From Arthrobacter sp. 9V (GTDB lineage: Bacteria > Actinomycetota > Actinomycetes > Actinomycetales > Micrococcaceae), in NCBI RefSeq assembly GCF_902506065.1, contig NZ_LR732912.1:4359860-4423859 (forward strand): 64,000 nucleotides of DNA, read 5' to 3'. The position numbers and the translations under genes were made by a program. The notes beneath the pieces were generated by a model, which saw only the letters and a list, made by a program, of their open reading frames with translations, had not been told where the DNA came from and did not search any database. Below are positions 7,738 to 16,057 of this stretch, one piece after another (position 1 is the stretch's first letter; every line of letters begins with the position of its first letter).

Positions 7738-8475
7738 TTACTTCAGTGTGACCGTGGTTTCGGCTGTTTCCTTCTTGTCATGATCAAGGTCGCCGTCGGC
7801 GCCCTGAGGCGTCATGGTCACCTTGATTTCGGTTTCCTTGCCGGCGGTGTAGCCGAAGTTCTCTGCGATGTTGAAGGACTCACCCGGCTTCAGCACGAAC
7901 GGGTCCTTCTCCTTCAGCTTGGCGCCGGAACTGGAAAGCCCGTGCTTCTTGAAACCCTCGCTGCTGGAATCCGACGGCATCCCGCCGAGGTACTTCCAGT
8001 CCGTGTACTTTGCGTTGGGAGTGATCAGCGAGTGACTCAGGGGGATCTCAGCTGATGAGGTGTTGGTGACCACGTAGTTCAGGTACACCACGGGATCACC
8101 CTTCTTCAGCAGGTTCTCCTTGGTCTCCTTGTCCACGAACATGCTGTCCTTGGACGCCACATCGGTGGCCACCTGGTAAATGTCCACGCTGAAGCTGTCG
8201 CCCTTGATGGTGCCCAGCTTGTCCCCTGCTTCGGAGATCGGCAGTGCCCAAGCGGCTACCTTGTAGGAACCGGACGATGTACCGGCATCCTCAGACGAGG
8301 TGGTGGCCAGCGGGGACGCCGACGCGGCAGACGCGGAGGAGGCAGGCGCGGAGGAGGACGACGACGATTCGGGACCACCCGTCGTCGAGCCCGCCGTTGC
8401 TCCGCCACAGGCAGTCAGAGCCAGCAGGCCGGCAACGGCGAGGCCGGAAAGTTTCATGACATTGCTGAATCGCAT
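7738..8475 (-). CDS. Lipoprotein with DUF4352-like beta domain
   Basis: 245 residues. Lipoprotein signal peptide with lipobox LTAC (Cys23), then a low-complexity Ser/Ala linker to about residue 65, then an all-beta domain. The phrases YLNYVVTNTSS and KPGESFNIAENFGY resemble the immunoglobulin-like domains (DUF4352/DUF5067 type) of Gram-positive lipoproteins. It is probably anchored on the outer face of the membrane; function unknown. It converges on the preceding gene. Confidence 0.7.
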   Translation of the reverse strand: MRFSNVMKLSGLAVAGLLALTACGGATAGSTTGGPESSSSSSAPASSASAASASPLATTSSEDAGTSSGSYKVAAWALPISEAGDKLGTIKGDSFSVDIYQVATDVASKDSMFVDKETKENLLKKGDPVVYLNYVVTNTSSAEIPLSHSLITPNAKYTDWKYLGGMPSDSSSEGFKKHGLSSSGAKLKEKDPFVLKPGESFNIAENFGYTAGKETEIKVTMTPQGADGDLDHDKKETAETTVTLK

Positions 8476-8668
8476 GGTTCCCCCATTGAGTGGATTAATT
8501 GGTGCCTGACTAAGTGTTGCATGCCGGAGGCAGTGCAGCGATGGGGAGAACTGCCCGCAACGCCCCTGAGCTTCGCAGCCACCGCCGCCGGACCGGTAAA
8601 GTTGGGACCGAAACGGGCGGCGTCAAGTCAAACTGCCCGTGCCCATCCGTCCCTGCCCCGGAAGCGAC

Positions 8669-9286
8669 ATGAAGCTGCGCCTTTTTCCCCAGGAACCTGC
8701 CGGGCTCGTACTGCTCGCGCAGATGGCCGGCGTTATTGTTGCCGCCACTGGAACGCTCTCCGAAATACTCGGCGCGCCGGCCAGTGAGCACCAGCGCCTG
8801 GCCGAAGAGCTGCACGAGCATGAGTCCAAGTCCTTGGACCTCCATTTCGCGTTGCTGACGCACATGCGGACCAGCTTTGTGAACCCGCTCCCCCGCGAGG
8901 ACATGTACACGCTCTCCCGCCACCTCAACGAGGCCATGGAGAAGCTGGACGCCGCCGGAGACCTCGTAGCACTCTACAAACTGGACCGCCTGCCCAAACG
9001 TGCCGCGGACCAGTTGGAGATCATCAGCCGGCAAGCCGAGCTCACAGTGGACGCCATGCGGAAACTCGAGGACTTGGACGAGCTTGAGGACTACTGGATC
9101 GAGATCCTTCGGCTGGCCAAGCGCGCCGAACGCTCACACCGCATCTGGGTGGCCGAGATGCTCAAGGACATGAAGTCCACGCAGTACGCCCGGCACAGGG
9201 ACATCGCCAACCAGTTGGTGGAAGTTACCAAGGACATGCGGAAGGTCGCCACCCAGGTAGGCAGCATCATCGTCAAGGAATCATGA
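8669..9286 (+). CDS. DUF47/PhoU-like protein partner of PiT transporter
   Basis: 205 residues from the ATG at 8669 (MKLRLFPQE); an upstream in-frame ATG at 8639 adds only a Pro-rich stretch. All-helical, with heptad-like segments and the DUF47 feature of regularly spaced acidic and His residues (EHESKSLDLHF). DUF47 (Pap) proteins are encoded with PiT transporters and are thought to modulate their phosphate uptake. The next gene starts one base after this stop, so the two are translationally coupled. Confidence 0.85.
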   Translation: MKLRLFPQEPAGLVLLAQMAGVIVAATGTLSEILGAPASEHQRLAEELHEHESKSLDLHFALLTHMRTSFVNPLPREDMYTLSRHLNEAMEKLDAAGDLVALYKLDRLPKRAADQLEIISRQAELTVDAMRKLEDLDELEDYWIEILRLAKRAERSHRIWVAEMLKDMKSTQYARHRDIANQLVEVTKDMRKVATQVGSIIVKES

Positions 9287-9287
9287 C

Positions 9288-10304
9288 GTGACCATCGCCT
9301 TCCTGGTCCTCGTAGTTGCTTTGGCCTCCGGGTTCGCTTTCCTCAACGGCTTCCGCGATGTCTCCAACTCCGTGGCACTCTCCACGCGGACCCGCGCCCT
9401 CACGCCGTCCATCGCGGTGCTTCTCGCCGCCGTCTTCAACTTTGTGGGTGCCATGCTCAGCGGCACCTTCATCCTGGCCTTCACGCAGTCGTGGATCACC
9501 CTGCCCAGTGGCACCAGCGGGCTGACCTTGCTGGCTTCCGCCCTCACAGCAGCCATCCTGTGGGGCGTGTATGCGTGGTGGCGGGGCATCCCCTTATCCT
9601 CCACGAACTCGCTGGTTGGCGGCCTGATCGGGGCCGGTACCGCAAGCGTCCTGGTGGGCGGGAATGCCGTGGACGGCATGGACAACGTCATGCTCACGCA
9701 AGTGGCTTTGCCTTTGGTGCTGTCCCCCGTGATCGCCTTCGTGGCTGCCTACCTGCTGGTGTGGCCGGTGACCTGGGCTGCGCGCTACACACAGCCCAAC
9801 GTGGTGAACCGGAGGTTCCGCCGGGCACAGGCGGTCTCCGCAGCTGCTGTGGCGTTCGGCCACGGGCTTCAGGATGGGCAGCGCACGGCCGCCGTGATGG
9901 TGTTGGCCATGGTTGCCGCCGGGTTGTCCGGCGGAAACGACGTACCGGTCTGGATCCTGCTCCTCACGGCCATCATGCTCACCGCCGGCACCATGTTCGG
10001 CGGCTGGCGGATCTCCCACACCCTTGGACACAAACTTATTCGGGTGGATCCGCTGCGCGGTTTCGTGGCGCAAACCTTGACGTCCGTAATGCTCTTCATC
10101 GGCGCAATCGGGTTTAACTTGCCCCTGTCCACTACGCATACGTTAACGGCGTCGGTGCTGGGTGCTGGAGTGAACCAGCGGTTCCACACTGCCAACAGGC
10201 GCCTGGTCCGGCGCATCCTGCTGTTCTGGGTGGCCACGCCGTTGATCACGGCCGCTGCGGCCTTCGTTCTGGAGCTGGCGTTCTCGCCCCTCGCGAGCCT
10301 GTAA
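9288..10304 (+). CDS. PiT-family inorganic phosphate transporter
   Basis: 338 residues with about eight to ten membrane segments and the duplicated PiT signature: an N-terminal NGFRDVSNSVAL (usually NGFHDAANAVA) and a C-terminal FGHGLQDGQRTAAV. A low-affinity, ion-coupled phosphate symporter. It starts at GTG one base after the DUF47 gene. With the high-affinity Pst operon just downstream on the other strand, this locus groups both phosphate uptake systems. Confidence 0.9.
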   Translation: MTIAFLVLVVALASGFAFLNGFRDVSNSVALSTRTRALTPSIAVLLAAVFNFVGAMLSGTFILAFTQSWITLPSGTSGLTLLASALTAAILWGVYAWWRGIPLSSTNSLVGGLIGAGTASVLVGGNAVDGMDNVMLTQVALPLVLSPVIAFVAAYLLVWPVTWAARYTQPNVVNRRFRRAQAVSAAAVAFGHGLQDGQRTAAVMVLAMVAAGLSGGNDVPVWILLLTAIMLTAGTMFGGWRISHTLGHKLIRVDPLRGFVAQTLTSVMLFIGAIGFNLPLSTTHTLTASVLGAGVNQRFHTANRRLVRRILLFWVATPLITAAAAFVLELAFSPLASL

Positions 10305-10332
10305 CCCTCCCGTACGCACCCAAGTGGTCGCG

Positions 10333-10398
10333 CCCAACTAAGGGACAGCAAACGTCGCAATGAGCGCCCATTGCGACGTTTGCTGTCCCCCAGTTGGG
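10333..10398. repeat. Large REP-like palindrome
   Basis: Two 30-base arms (10333-10362 and 10369-10398) pair at 28 positions around a 6-base loop; the inner part reads GGGACAGCAAACGTCGCAAT. It lies between the convergent PiT and pstB genes. Only one copy is in this window. Its length and near-perfection resemble mobile palindromic elements more than an ordinary terminator. Confidence 0.6.
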
Positions 10399-10401
10399 TA
10401 C

Positions 10402-10447
10402 AAAAAACGACGGCGGCCGTACCCCCAAGGCGACGGCCGCCGTCGTT
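10402..10447 (-). terminator. pstB terminator
   Basis: A perfect 15-bp stem (10406-10420 with 10433-10447) rich in CGGCCG, followed on the minus strand by six T. It lies about 45 bases past the pstB stop. Confidence 0.75.
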
Positions 10448-10490
10448 CTGTGCCGACTCCCCCCATAGAAGCCGGAACCTGCAGGACCCC

Positions 10491-11270
10491 TTATCCGAAG
10501 CGGCCGGAGACGTAGTCTTCCGTTGCCTTCTGGCCGGGGTTGTTGAAGATGCTGGTGGTGTCTGCGAACTCGATCAGCTTGCCGGGCTTGCCGGTGCCTG
10601 CGATGTTGAAGAACGCGGTCTTGTCTGACACACGGGCGGCCTGCTGCATGTTGTGGGTCACGATCACCACTGTGTACTGGTCCTTGAGCTCGTTGATGAG
10701 GTCCTCAACGGCCAGTGTGGAGATGGGGTCCAGGGCGGAGCAGGGCTCGTCCATGAGGATCACCTGGGGCTCCACTGCGATGGCGCGGGCAATGCAGAGG
10801 CGCTGCTGCTGGCCACCGGAAAGGCCGGAGCCGGGCTTGTCCAGGCGGTCCTTGACCTCGTTCCAGAGGTTGGCGCCCACCAGGGACTTCTCCACCAAGG
10901 CATCGGCTGCGCCCTTGGAGATCTTCTTGTTGTTAAGCTTCACGCCGGCCAGCACGTTGTCGCGGATGGACATGGTGGGGAACGGGTTGGGGCGCTGGAA
11001 GACCATGCCCACCTGGGTGCGGACGGTTACGGGGTCCACGCCGGCGCCGTAGAGGTTGTCGCCGTCCAGAAGGACTTCGCCTTCGACGCGCGCGCCGGGA
11101 AGGACCTCGTGCATGCGGTTCAGCGTGCGGAGGAAGGTGGACTTGCCGCAGCCGGACGGGCCGATGAAGGCCGTGACGGACTTGGCCTGGATGTTGATGT
11201 TGACGTCCTCGACGGCCAGGAAGTTGCCGTAGTAGACATTCAGGTCTTTGACGTCGATGCGCTTGGACAT
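10491..11270 (-). CDS. pstB: Phosphate ABC transporter ATPase PstB
   Basis: 259 residues from the ATG at 11270, which follows AAAGGA; an open frame extends further upstream but without family similarity. ATP-binding subunit: Walker A GPSGCGKST, signature LSGGQQQRLCIARA, Walker B VILMDEPCSALDP and switch His in VIVTHNMQQA. It powers high-affinity phosphate import through PstC and PstA. It is the last gene of pstS-pstC-pstA-pstB; no phoU is attached. Confidence 0.97.
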   Translation of the reverse strand: MSKRIDVKDLNVYYGNFLAVEDVNINIQAKSVTAFIGPSGCGKSTFLRTLNRMHEVLPGARVEGEVLLDGDNLYGAGVDPVTVRTQVGMVFQRPNPFPTMSIRDNVLAGVKLNNKKISKGAADALVEKSLVGANLWNEVKDRLDKPGSGLSGGQQQRLCIARAIAVEPQVILMDEPCSALDPISTLAVEDLINELKDQYTVVIVTHNMQQAARVSDKTAFFNIAGTGKPGKLIEFADTTSIFNNPGQKATEDYVSGRFG

Positions 11271-11341
11271 GGTGTTCCTTTGTTCCTTGGGGGTTCTGGA
11301 AGTGTGAAGGCGCCGCTTGCAAATAAGCGACGGCGGCCCGG

Positions 11342-12445
11342 CTAGCGTCCCGTTTTGGGCGCGAACAGACGGGCGATGAGGCGGGCTCCGAGATTCAGGA
11401 GCATCACCAGGATGATCAGCACCAGCGCCGCACCCCAAGCACGCTGATCCGACGGCTCAGGGTTGGACGGCGAGGTGGGGTTGAGGATCTGGGTGTAAAT
11501 GAAGGTAGGCAGCGAGGCCATCCAGCCGCCGAACACGTTGTTGTTGATGGTGGTGGCGAAGCCTGCGGTCACCAGGATGGGTGCGGTCTCGCCTATCACG
11601 CGGGCGATCGCCAAGGTGACGCCGGACGCAATGCCGGAGATCGCCGTCGGGATAACCACTTTGGTGATGGTGCGCCATTTCCGGACGCCCAGCGCGTACG
11701 AGGCCTCGCGGAGCTCGTTGGGGACAATCTTGAGCATTTCCTCGCTGGAACGGACCACAACGGGGATCATCAGGACTGAAAGCGCGACGGCGGCTACCGC
11801 ACCGGTCTTGGTGCCGGGGCCAACGATTGCGAAGAAGAACGCTGCCGCGAAGAGGCCGGCCACAATCGACGGGATGCCGGTCATGACATCCACGAAGAAC
11901 GTGATGGCGCGGGCCAGCGGACGGTCGTTGCCGTATTCCACCAGGTAAATGGAGGTAAGGAGGCCCACGGGTACGGAGATGACGGTGGCCAGGAGCGTGA
12001 TCTGGAGGGTTCCCAGCAGTGCATGGTAGATGCCGCCGATGACCGGGGCTCCTTCTTCCACTGCCTTGTTGTCGAAAGCACCGGTGACGCCGTTCATGGA
12101 GGTGCCCAGGAAGCCGGGGGTGATCAGGCCGGGGATGCCGTTGACCAACACGGTGAAGATCACCGAGATCAGGGGCAGGAGTGCAACCAGGAACGAGCCC
12201 ACCACCAGGCAGGTGGCGAGCTTGTCCTTGGCCTTCCGCGAACCTTCAACGGCACCGCTCCAGGAAACCAGGCCAAAGGCGAACAGGATGGCGGAGACGA
12301 TGCCCCAGCCGAAGGCGTTGAAGCCGATGAGCGCCATGATGGCCGCGCCCACAATGAGCGCGACGGCCAGGACAATGTAGGGCGCGAACTTGGGCAACTG
12401 GCCCTTGGTGAGCGCTGAGCGCTTGCGGACTACTGTGGCGGACAT
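11342..12445 (-). CDS. pstA: Phosphate ABC transporter permease PstA
   Basis: 367 residues, longer than the usual 280-300 because of an N-terminal extension carrying extra membrane segments (about residues 20-90), common in actinobacterial PstA. The core has six membrane helices and the ATPase-contact loop (ELREASYALGVRKWRTITKV). It forms the channel together with PstC. The ATG directly follows the pstC stop, so translation is coupled. Confidence 0.95.
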   Translation of the reverse strand: MSATVVRKRSALTKGQLPKFAPYIVLAVALIVGAAIMALIGFNAFGWGIVSAILFAFGLVSWSGAVEGSRKAKDKLATCLVVGSFLVALLPLISVIFTVLVNGIPGLITPGFLGTSMNGVTGAFDNKAVEEGAPVIGGIYHALLGTLQITLLATVISVPVGLLTSIYLVEYGNDRPLARAITFFVDVMTGIPSIVAGLFAAAFFFAIVGPGTKTGAVAAVALSVLMIPVVVRSSEEMLKIVPNELREASYALGVRKWRTITKVVIPTAISGIASGVTLAIARVIGETAPILVTAGFATTINNNVFGGWMASLPTFIYTQILNPTSPSNPEPSDQRAWGAALVLIILVMLLNLGARLIARLFAPKTGR

Positions 12446-13378
12446 TTAGTTGGCTCCCGAGAATTCTTTGTGCCGGGTGATGATCCAGCGGGCGATCATG
12501 TTCACGCCCAGGGTGATGACGAACAGCACCAGGCCGGCAGCGATCAGCGTGTTGACCTTGATGCCGCTGGCTTCGGGGAAGTTCAAAGCAATTTCGGCCG
12601 CGATGGTCTGGTTGCCGGACTGGATGAGGCTCGCAGTGAGAACGCCGGAGGAGAGCACCAGGGCAACGGCCATGGTCTCGCCAAGTGCCCGGCCGAGGCC
12701 CAGCATGATGGCACTGATGATGCCCGGGCGGCCGAAGGGCAGCACAGCCATCTTGATCATTTCCCAGCGGGTGGCTCCCAGTGCGAGCGCTGCTTCCTCG
12801 TGCAGCTTGGGGGTCTGCAGGAAGATTTCGCGGGACAGGGAGGTGATGATGGGCAGGACCATGACGGACAGGACGATGCCTGCGGTGAGGATGGTTTTGC
12901 CGGTGGCGGATGCCGGTCCTTCGAAGATGGGGATCCAGCCGAGGTAGGTGGCCAGCCAGTCGTAGGCCGGTGAGATTTCCTTGGCCAGGAAGGCAGCACC
13001 CCAAGCGCCGTAAACAACGGAGGGGATTGCTGCGAGCAGGTCCACCACGTAACCCAGCCCGGCCGCGAGGCGTCGGGGAGCGTAGTGCGAGATGAACAGT
13101 GCCACGCCGATTGCCACGGGGGTTGCGATGACGAGCGCAATCACGGCGGCAATCAGGGTGCCCACCACGATCGGGGCGATGTAGGCGAAGAAGCCGTTGC
13201 CGCCTTGGATGTCTTCAGCGGGGGCCGTGAGGGCCGGGATTGCCTGCACCACAAGGAACAGCGCGACTCCGAAGAGGACCGCGAGAATCAGGCACCCTGC
13301 GGCCATGGCGGCCCCGGAGAAAACCTTGTCCCCGGCGCGTCCTGCGCCTTGGGAGGTTGTCAGGGAGTTGGTGGTCAC
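12446..13378 (-). CDS. pstC: Phosphate ABC transporter permease PstC
   Basis: 310 residues from the GTG at 13378, behind AAGGA; the longer open frame crosses a hairpin and lacks similarity. Six membrane helices and the EAA-type loop (KLHEEAALALGATRWEMIKM). Partner of PstA in the phosphate channel. A large hairpin separates it from pstS, which may lower permease expression relative to the binding protein. Confidence 0.95.
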   Translation of the reverse strand: MTTNSLTTSQGAGRAGDKVFSGAAMAAGCLILAVLFGVALFLVVQAIPALTAPAEDIQGGNGFFAYIAPIVVGTLIAAVIALVIATPVAIGVALFISHYAPRRLAAGLGYVVDLLAAIPSVVYGAWGAAFLAKEISPAYDWLATYLGWIPIFEGPASATGKTILTAGIVLSVMVLPIITSLSREIFLQTPKLHEEAALALGATRWEMIKMAVLPFGRPGIISAIMLGLGRALGETMAVALVLSSGVLTASLIQSGNQTIAAEIALNFPEASGIKVNTLIAAGLVLFVITLGVNMIARWIITRHKEFSGAN

Positions 13379-13420
13379 TTCACGATCCTTAAGTCTGGAG
13401 TGAACTGGTCTTACATGGCT

Positions 13421-13478
13421 AAGTTCCCTGCCCCGGTCCGGTGCCGCGGTGGCCACCGGAGAGCGGGACAGGGAACTT
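13421..13478 (-). promoter_or_regulatory. pstS-pstC intercistronic hairpin
   Basis: A long inverted repeat with outer arms AAGTTCCCTG/CAGGGAACTT and inner arms CCGGTG/CACCGG, between pstS and pstC. There is no T-run. Such stems often stabilise the upstream pstS message or attenuate read-through. Confidence 0.5.
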
Positions 13479-13516
13479 CAGTGTTCAGCCGGGTTCAGCA
13501 AACCCGCCGCGAAACC

Positions 13517-14638
13517 TTAGGACTTGGCCTTGATGGTTTCGATAGCGGCCTTGGCCTTTTCCTGCAGCGTCTTGGAGAGCGGTGCGGACTTTGCGGCGTC
13601 AGCTGCGGTCTTCTGTCCTTCGTCGGAAACGACGTAGCTTTCGAAGCCCTTGACCAGGTCAGCAACTTCCTTGGTCTCGTAGGTGGTGCACACAACGTGG
13701 TACGAGACGAGGACTACGGGGTAAGCGCCCGATGCTGTGGTTTTGCGGTCAAGCTTGATGGCAACATCGTTGGCGGCGCGGCCGTCAACGGGCTTGCCGG
13801 CTTCCACTGCCTTGGCTGCGGCGTCGGCGGAGATCTTGACGAATTCCTCGCCTACCTTGATGGAGGCGGTGCCCAGCTTGCCGGAAACGGCGGAGTCATC
13901 AGCGTAGGTCACGGCGCCCGGGGTGTCGGTGACGGTCTTGACCACACCGGAGGTGCCCTTGGCGTTCTCGCCTGCCAGGCTTGCGGGCCAGATGCCGGCA
14001 GCCTTGTCCGTCCACACCTCGGGTGCAGCGGCTGCGAGGTAATCGGTGAAGTTGGTGGTGGTGCCGGAGTCATCGGAGCGGTTCACCGGGGTGACCTTGA
14101 GGTCCGGGAGGGTGACGCCTTCGTTGAGGGCGGCGATTGCGGGATCGTTCCAGTTTGCGATCTGTCCCCGGAAGATCTTGGCCACCGTTACGGCGTCGAG
14201 CTTCAGTTCTTTGACGTCCGGGATGTTGAAGGCCACAGCGATCGGGGAGATGTACACCGGGATGTTGATGGCGCCGTCAGGGCCGCACTTGGCCTTGGAG
14301 CTTTCCAGCTCTTCGTCCTTCAGGTAGGCGTCCGAGCCGGCGAACTGTGCCGAGCCGTCGATGATGGCCTTGCGGCCTGCGCCGGAACCGTCCGGGGAGT
14401 ACTGAACAGTGGCACCGGAGTTGGCGGCGGAGAAGCCGGCCTTCCAGGCGTCCATGGCTGCGCCGGTGGAGGAGGCGCCAATGCCGGTCAGGGTGCCGGT
14501 GACCTTGGTGCCGGACGCGGCCGACTGGGTGCCGCCAGTGGTGCCCGTTGCGTTGTCTGAACCGCAAGCAGTGAGCGCGAGAGCGCCGGCTGCGATGACC
14601 GCGATTGCCGCGTTGCGGCCGAAGTGAGTTGCCTTCAC
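13517..14638 (-). CDS. pstS: Phosphate-binding lipoprotein PstS
   Basis: 373 residues from the GTG at 14638, preceded by GGAAGGGG. Lipoprotein signal with lipobox ALTAC, then a periplasmic-binding-protein fold. The phosphate-site elements are visible: TGIGASSTGAAMDAW near the N-terminus, the SDAYL loop and NRSDDSGTTTNF. It captures phosphate outside the cell and delivers it to PstCA. First gene of the operon, with a PHO box about 125 bases upstream. Confidence 0.96.
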   Translation of the reverse strand: MKATHFGRNAAIAVIAAGALALTACGSDNATGTTGGTQSAASGTKVTGTLTGIGASSTGAAMDAWKAGFSAANSGATVQYSPDGSGAGRKAIIDGSAQFAGSDAYLKDEELESSKAKCGPDGAINIPVYISPIAVAFNIPDVKELKLDAVTVAKIFRGQIANWNDPAIAALNEGVTLPDLKVTPVNRSDDSGTTTNFTDYLAAAAPEVWTDKAAGIWPASLAGENAKGTSGVVKTVTDTPGAVTYADDSAVSGKLGTASIKVGEEFVKISADAAAKAVEAGKPVDGRAANDVAIKLDRKTTASGAYPVVLVSYHVVCTTYETKEVADLVKGFESYVVSDEGQKTAADAAKSAPLSKTLQEKAKAAIETIKAKS

Positions 14639-14760
14639 TTGGATGTGCCCCTTCCAGGGATTCTTCGATGCGGGCCGAACGGAGATTTCGGCGTGCGCGA
14701 GCTGTGGACCAATTAGTTCCTTTACTGAAGGTAAGGAGCGCAGGTAACGGGATCTGCGGT

Positions 14761-14782
14761 GAAAGGTAAACGGAAGGTGAAC
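14761..14782 (-). promoter_or_regulatory. PHO box for pstS
   Basis: Read on the minus strand: two 11-base direct repeats GTTCACCTTCC and GTTTACCTTTC, matching the GTTCACC-type units bound by PhoP in actinobacteria. A weaker third unit (CGTTACCTGCG) follows nearer the gene. The site lies in the divergent pstS/FUSC gap. Confidence 0.75.
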
Positions 14783-14861
14783 GACGGCGGACCATTGGGT
14801 TATGTGGCGCGTGCCACCTTGAGGGGTGCAGGGCTTGAGGTAGTTGTGAGGGTTGGGCAAA

Positions 14862-14867
14862 TAGACT
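14862..14867 (+). promoter_or_regulatory. -10 box of leaderless FUSC gene
   Basis: TAGACT with a 7-nt spacer to the ATG at 14875. Confidence 0.45.
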
Positions 14868-14874
14868 GGAAAGC

Positions 14875-16002
14875 ATGGCTGCCGCAAAGGGATTTTCTGC
14901 AAGCAAGAGGTTCCTGCGCGCCAGAGTCCGGACGGGCCTGGTTCGCAGCCGGAATTCGTTGACACCGGCCACCCAGATGACAGTGTGCGCCGTGGGCGCC
15001 TACGCTTTCGCTGAATACGTCTTGGGCCATCAAGGGCCTTTGTTCGCCGCGACTTCTTCCCTGATTGCTTTGGGCTTTTCCCGCGATCCGCGCCTGCGCC
15101 GGGTGATCGAGGTGGGCCTTGGCTGCACCCTGGGCATCGTGGTGGGTGATTTGCTGCTTCACTGGCTGGGCGCCGGGATCTGGCAGGCGGCCGTCGTGCT
15201 TCTTTTCTCTATCCTGCTGGCCAGGTTCCTGGATAGCGGAACTATCTTCACCACCCAGCTGGGGCTTCAGTCGTTGCTGGTGGTGCTGCTGCCGGCGCCG
15301 GCCGGTGGGCCGTTTACGCGCAGCCTGGACGCCGTGGTTGGTGGCGTTTTCGCACTGCTGGTGACCATCCTGGTGCCCAAAGACCCACGCCGGGAGCCCC
15401 GCAAGGACGTCCAGAGGATCCTGCATGAACTGGCGGAAGTGCTGCGTGAATGTGGCAAGGCGCTGACTGAGAGTGACTCCACTATCGCCTGGCACGCACT
15501 GATCCGCGGCCGGAACTGCCAGCCGCTGGTGGATCGAATGCGGCAGACTTTGCGCGCTTCCGGTGAAGTTGCCACCCTTGCGCCGGCCCACCGGAGACAT
15601 CGCGATGAGCTTGCGGGCCTGGAGCATTCGCTGGAATACATAGACCTTGCGCTTCGCAACAGCCGCGTGTTTGCCCGCAGGCTCACCAGTGCCATCAACC
15701 ATGCCGCGTTGTCTGACGAAGCGATCGACAGCATCTCCGAAGTCTTGCAGGAAACTGCCGCGGCAATCGATGAGATGACCATTGGATTGTCCGAGCAGAG
15801 CGAAGGAACCCGCCGCGTTCATCTGCGCCGGGCCCGGAACGAGCTCTCGGATATCGCTGCGCGGCTACACCCCAAGATGCTGGATGTGCAAAGGCTCGAG
15901 GGCGAAACGGTGGTCATGTTGTTCCGGCCGCTCATGGTGGACCTGCTGGAAGCCAGCGGCATGGAACCGGACGAGGCCCGCGCGGTGCTTCCGGCGCTGT
16001 AG
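14875..16002 (+). CDS. FUSC-family membrane protein
   Basis: 375 residues. The N-terminal half has about five membrane segments (VGLGCTLGIVVGDLLLHWL and AAVVLLFSILLARFLDSG) of the aromatic-acid exporter/fusaric-acid-resistance-like fold; the C-terminal half is cytoplasmic and helical. Such proteins are proposed to export aromatic acids or other small anions, but the substrate here is unknown. The gene diverges from pstS, and a TAGACT box 7 nt before the ATG suggests a leaderless transcript. Confidence 0.8.
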   Translation: MAAAKGFSASKRFLRARVRTGLVRSRNSLTPATQMTVCAVGAYAFAEYVLGHQGPLFAATSSLIALGFSRDPRLRRVIEVGLGCTLGIVVGDLLLHWLGAGIWQAAVVLLFSILLARFLDSGTIFTTQLGLQSLLVVLLPAPAGGPFTRSLDAVVGGVFALLVTILVPKDPRREPRKDVQRILHELAEVLRECGKALTESDSTIAWHALIRGRNCQPLVDRMRQTLRASGEVATLAPAHRRHRDELAGLEHSLEYIDLALRNSRVFARRLTSAINHAALSDEAIDSISEVLQETAAAIDEMTIGLSEQSEGTRRVHLRRARNELSDIAARLHPKMLDVQRLEGETVVMLFRPLMVDLLEASGMEPDEARAVLPAL

Positions 16003-16044
16003 CCTGCGCCGGGATCGGCGGCTAATACTGTCGGTCCCCGCCAC

Positions 16045-16050
16045 TACTCT
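16045..16050 (+). promoter_or_regulatory. -10 box of leaderless radA
   Basis: TACTCT with a 7-nt spacer to the ATG at 16058; supports this start over in-frame codons further upstream. Confidence 0.45.
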
Positions 16051-16057
16051 TGAAACC

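Noticed and set aside
11271..11438. Upstream extension of pstB to an ATG at 11438
   Set aside because: The extra 56 residues overlap pstA and lack similarity; AAAGGA before 11270 marks the real start.
13085..14560. 491-codon open frame antisense to pstC and pstS
   Set aside because: It lies opposite genes with clear motifs; its own translation is Gly/Val/Asp-rich without domains, as expected for a GC-rich shadow frame.
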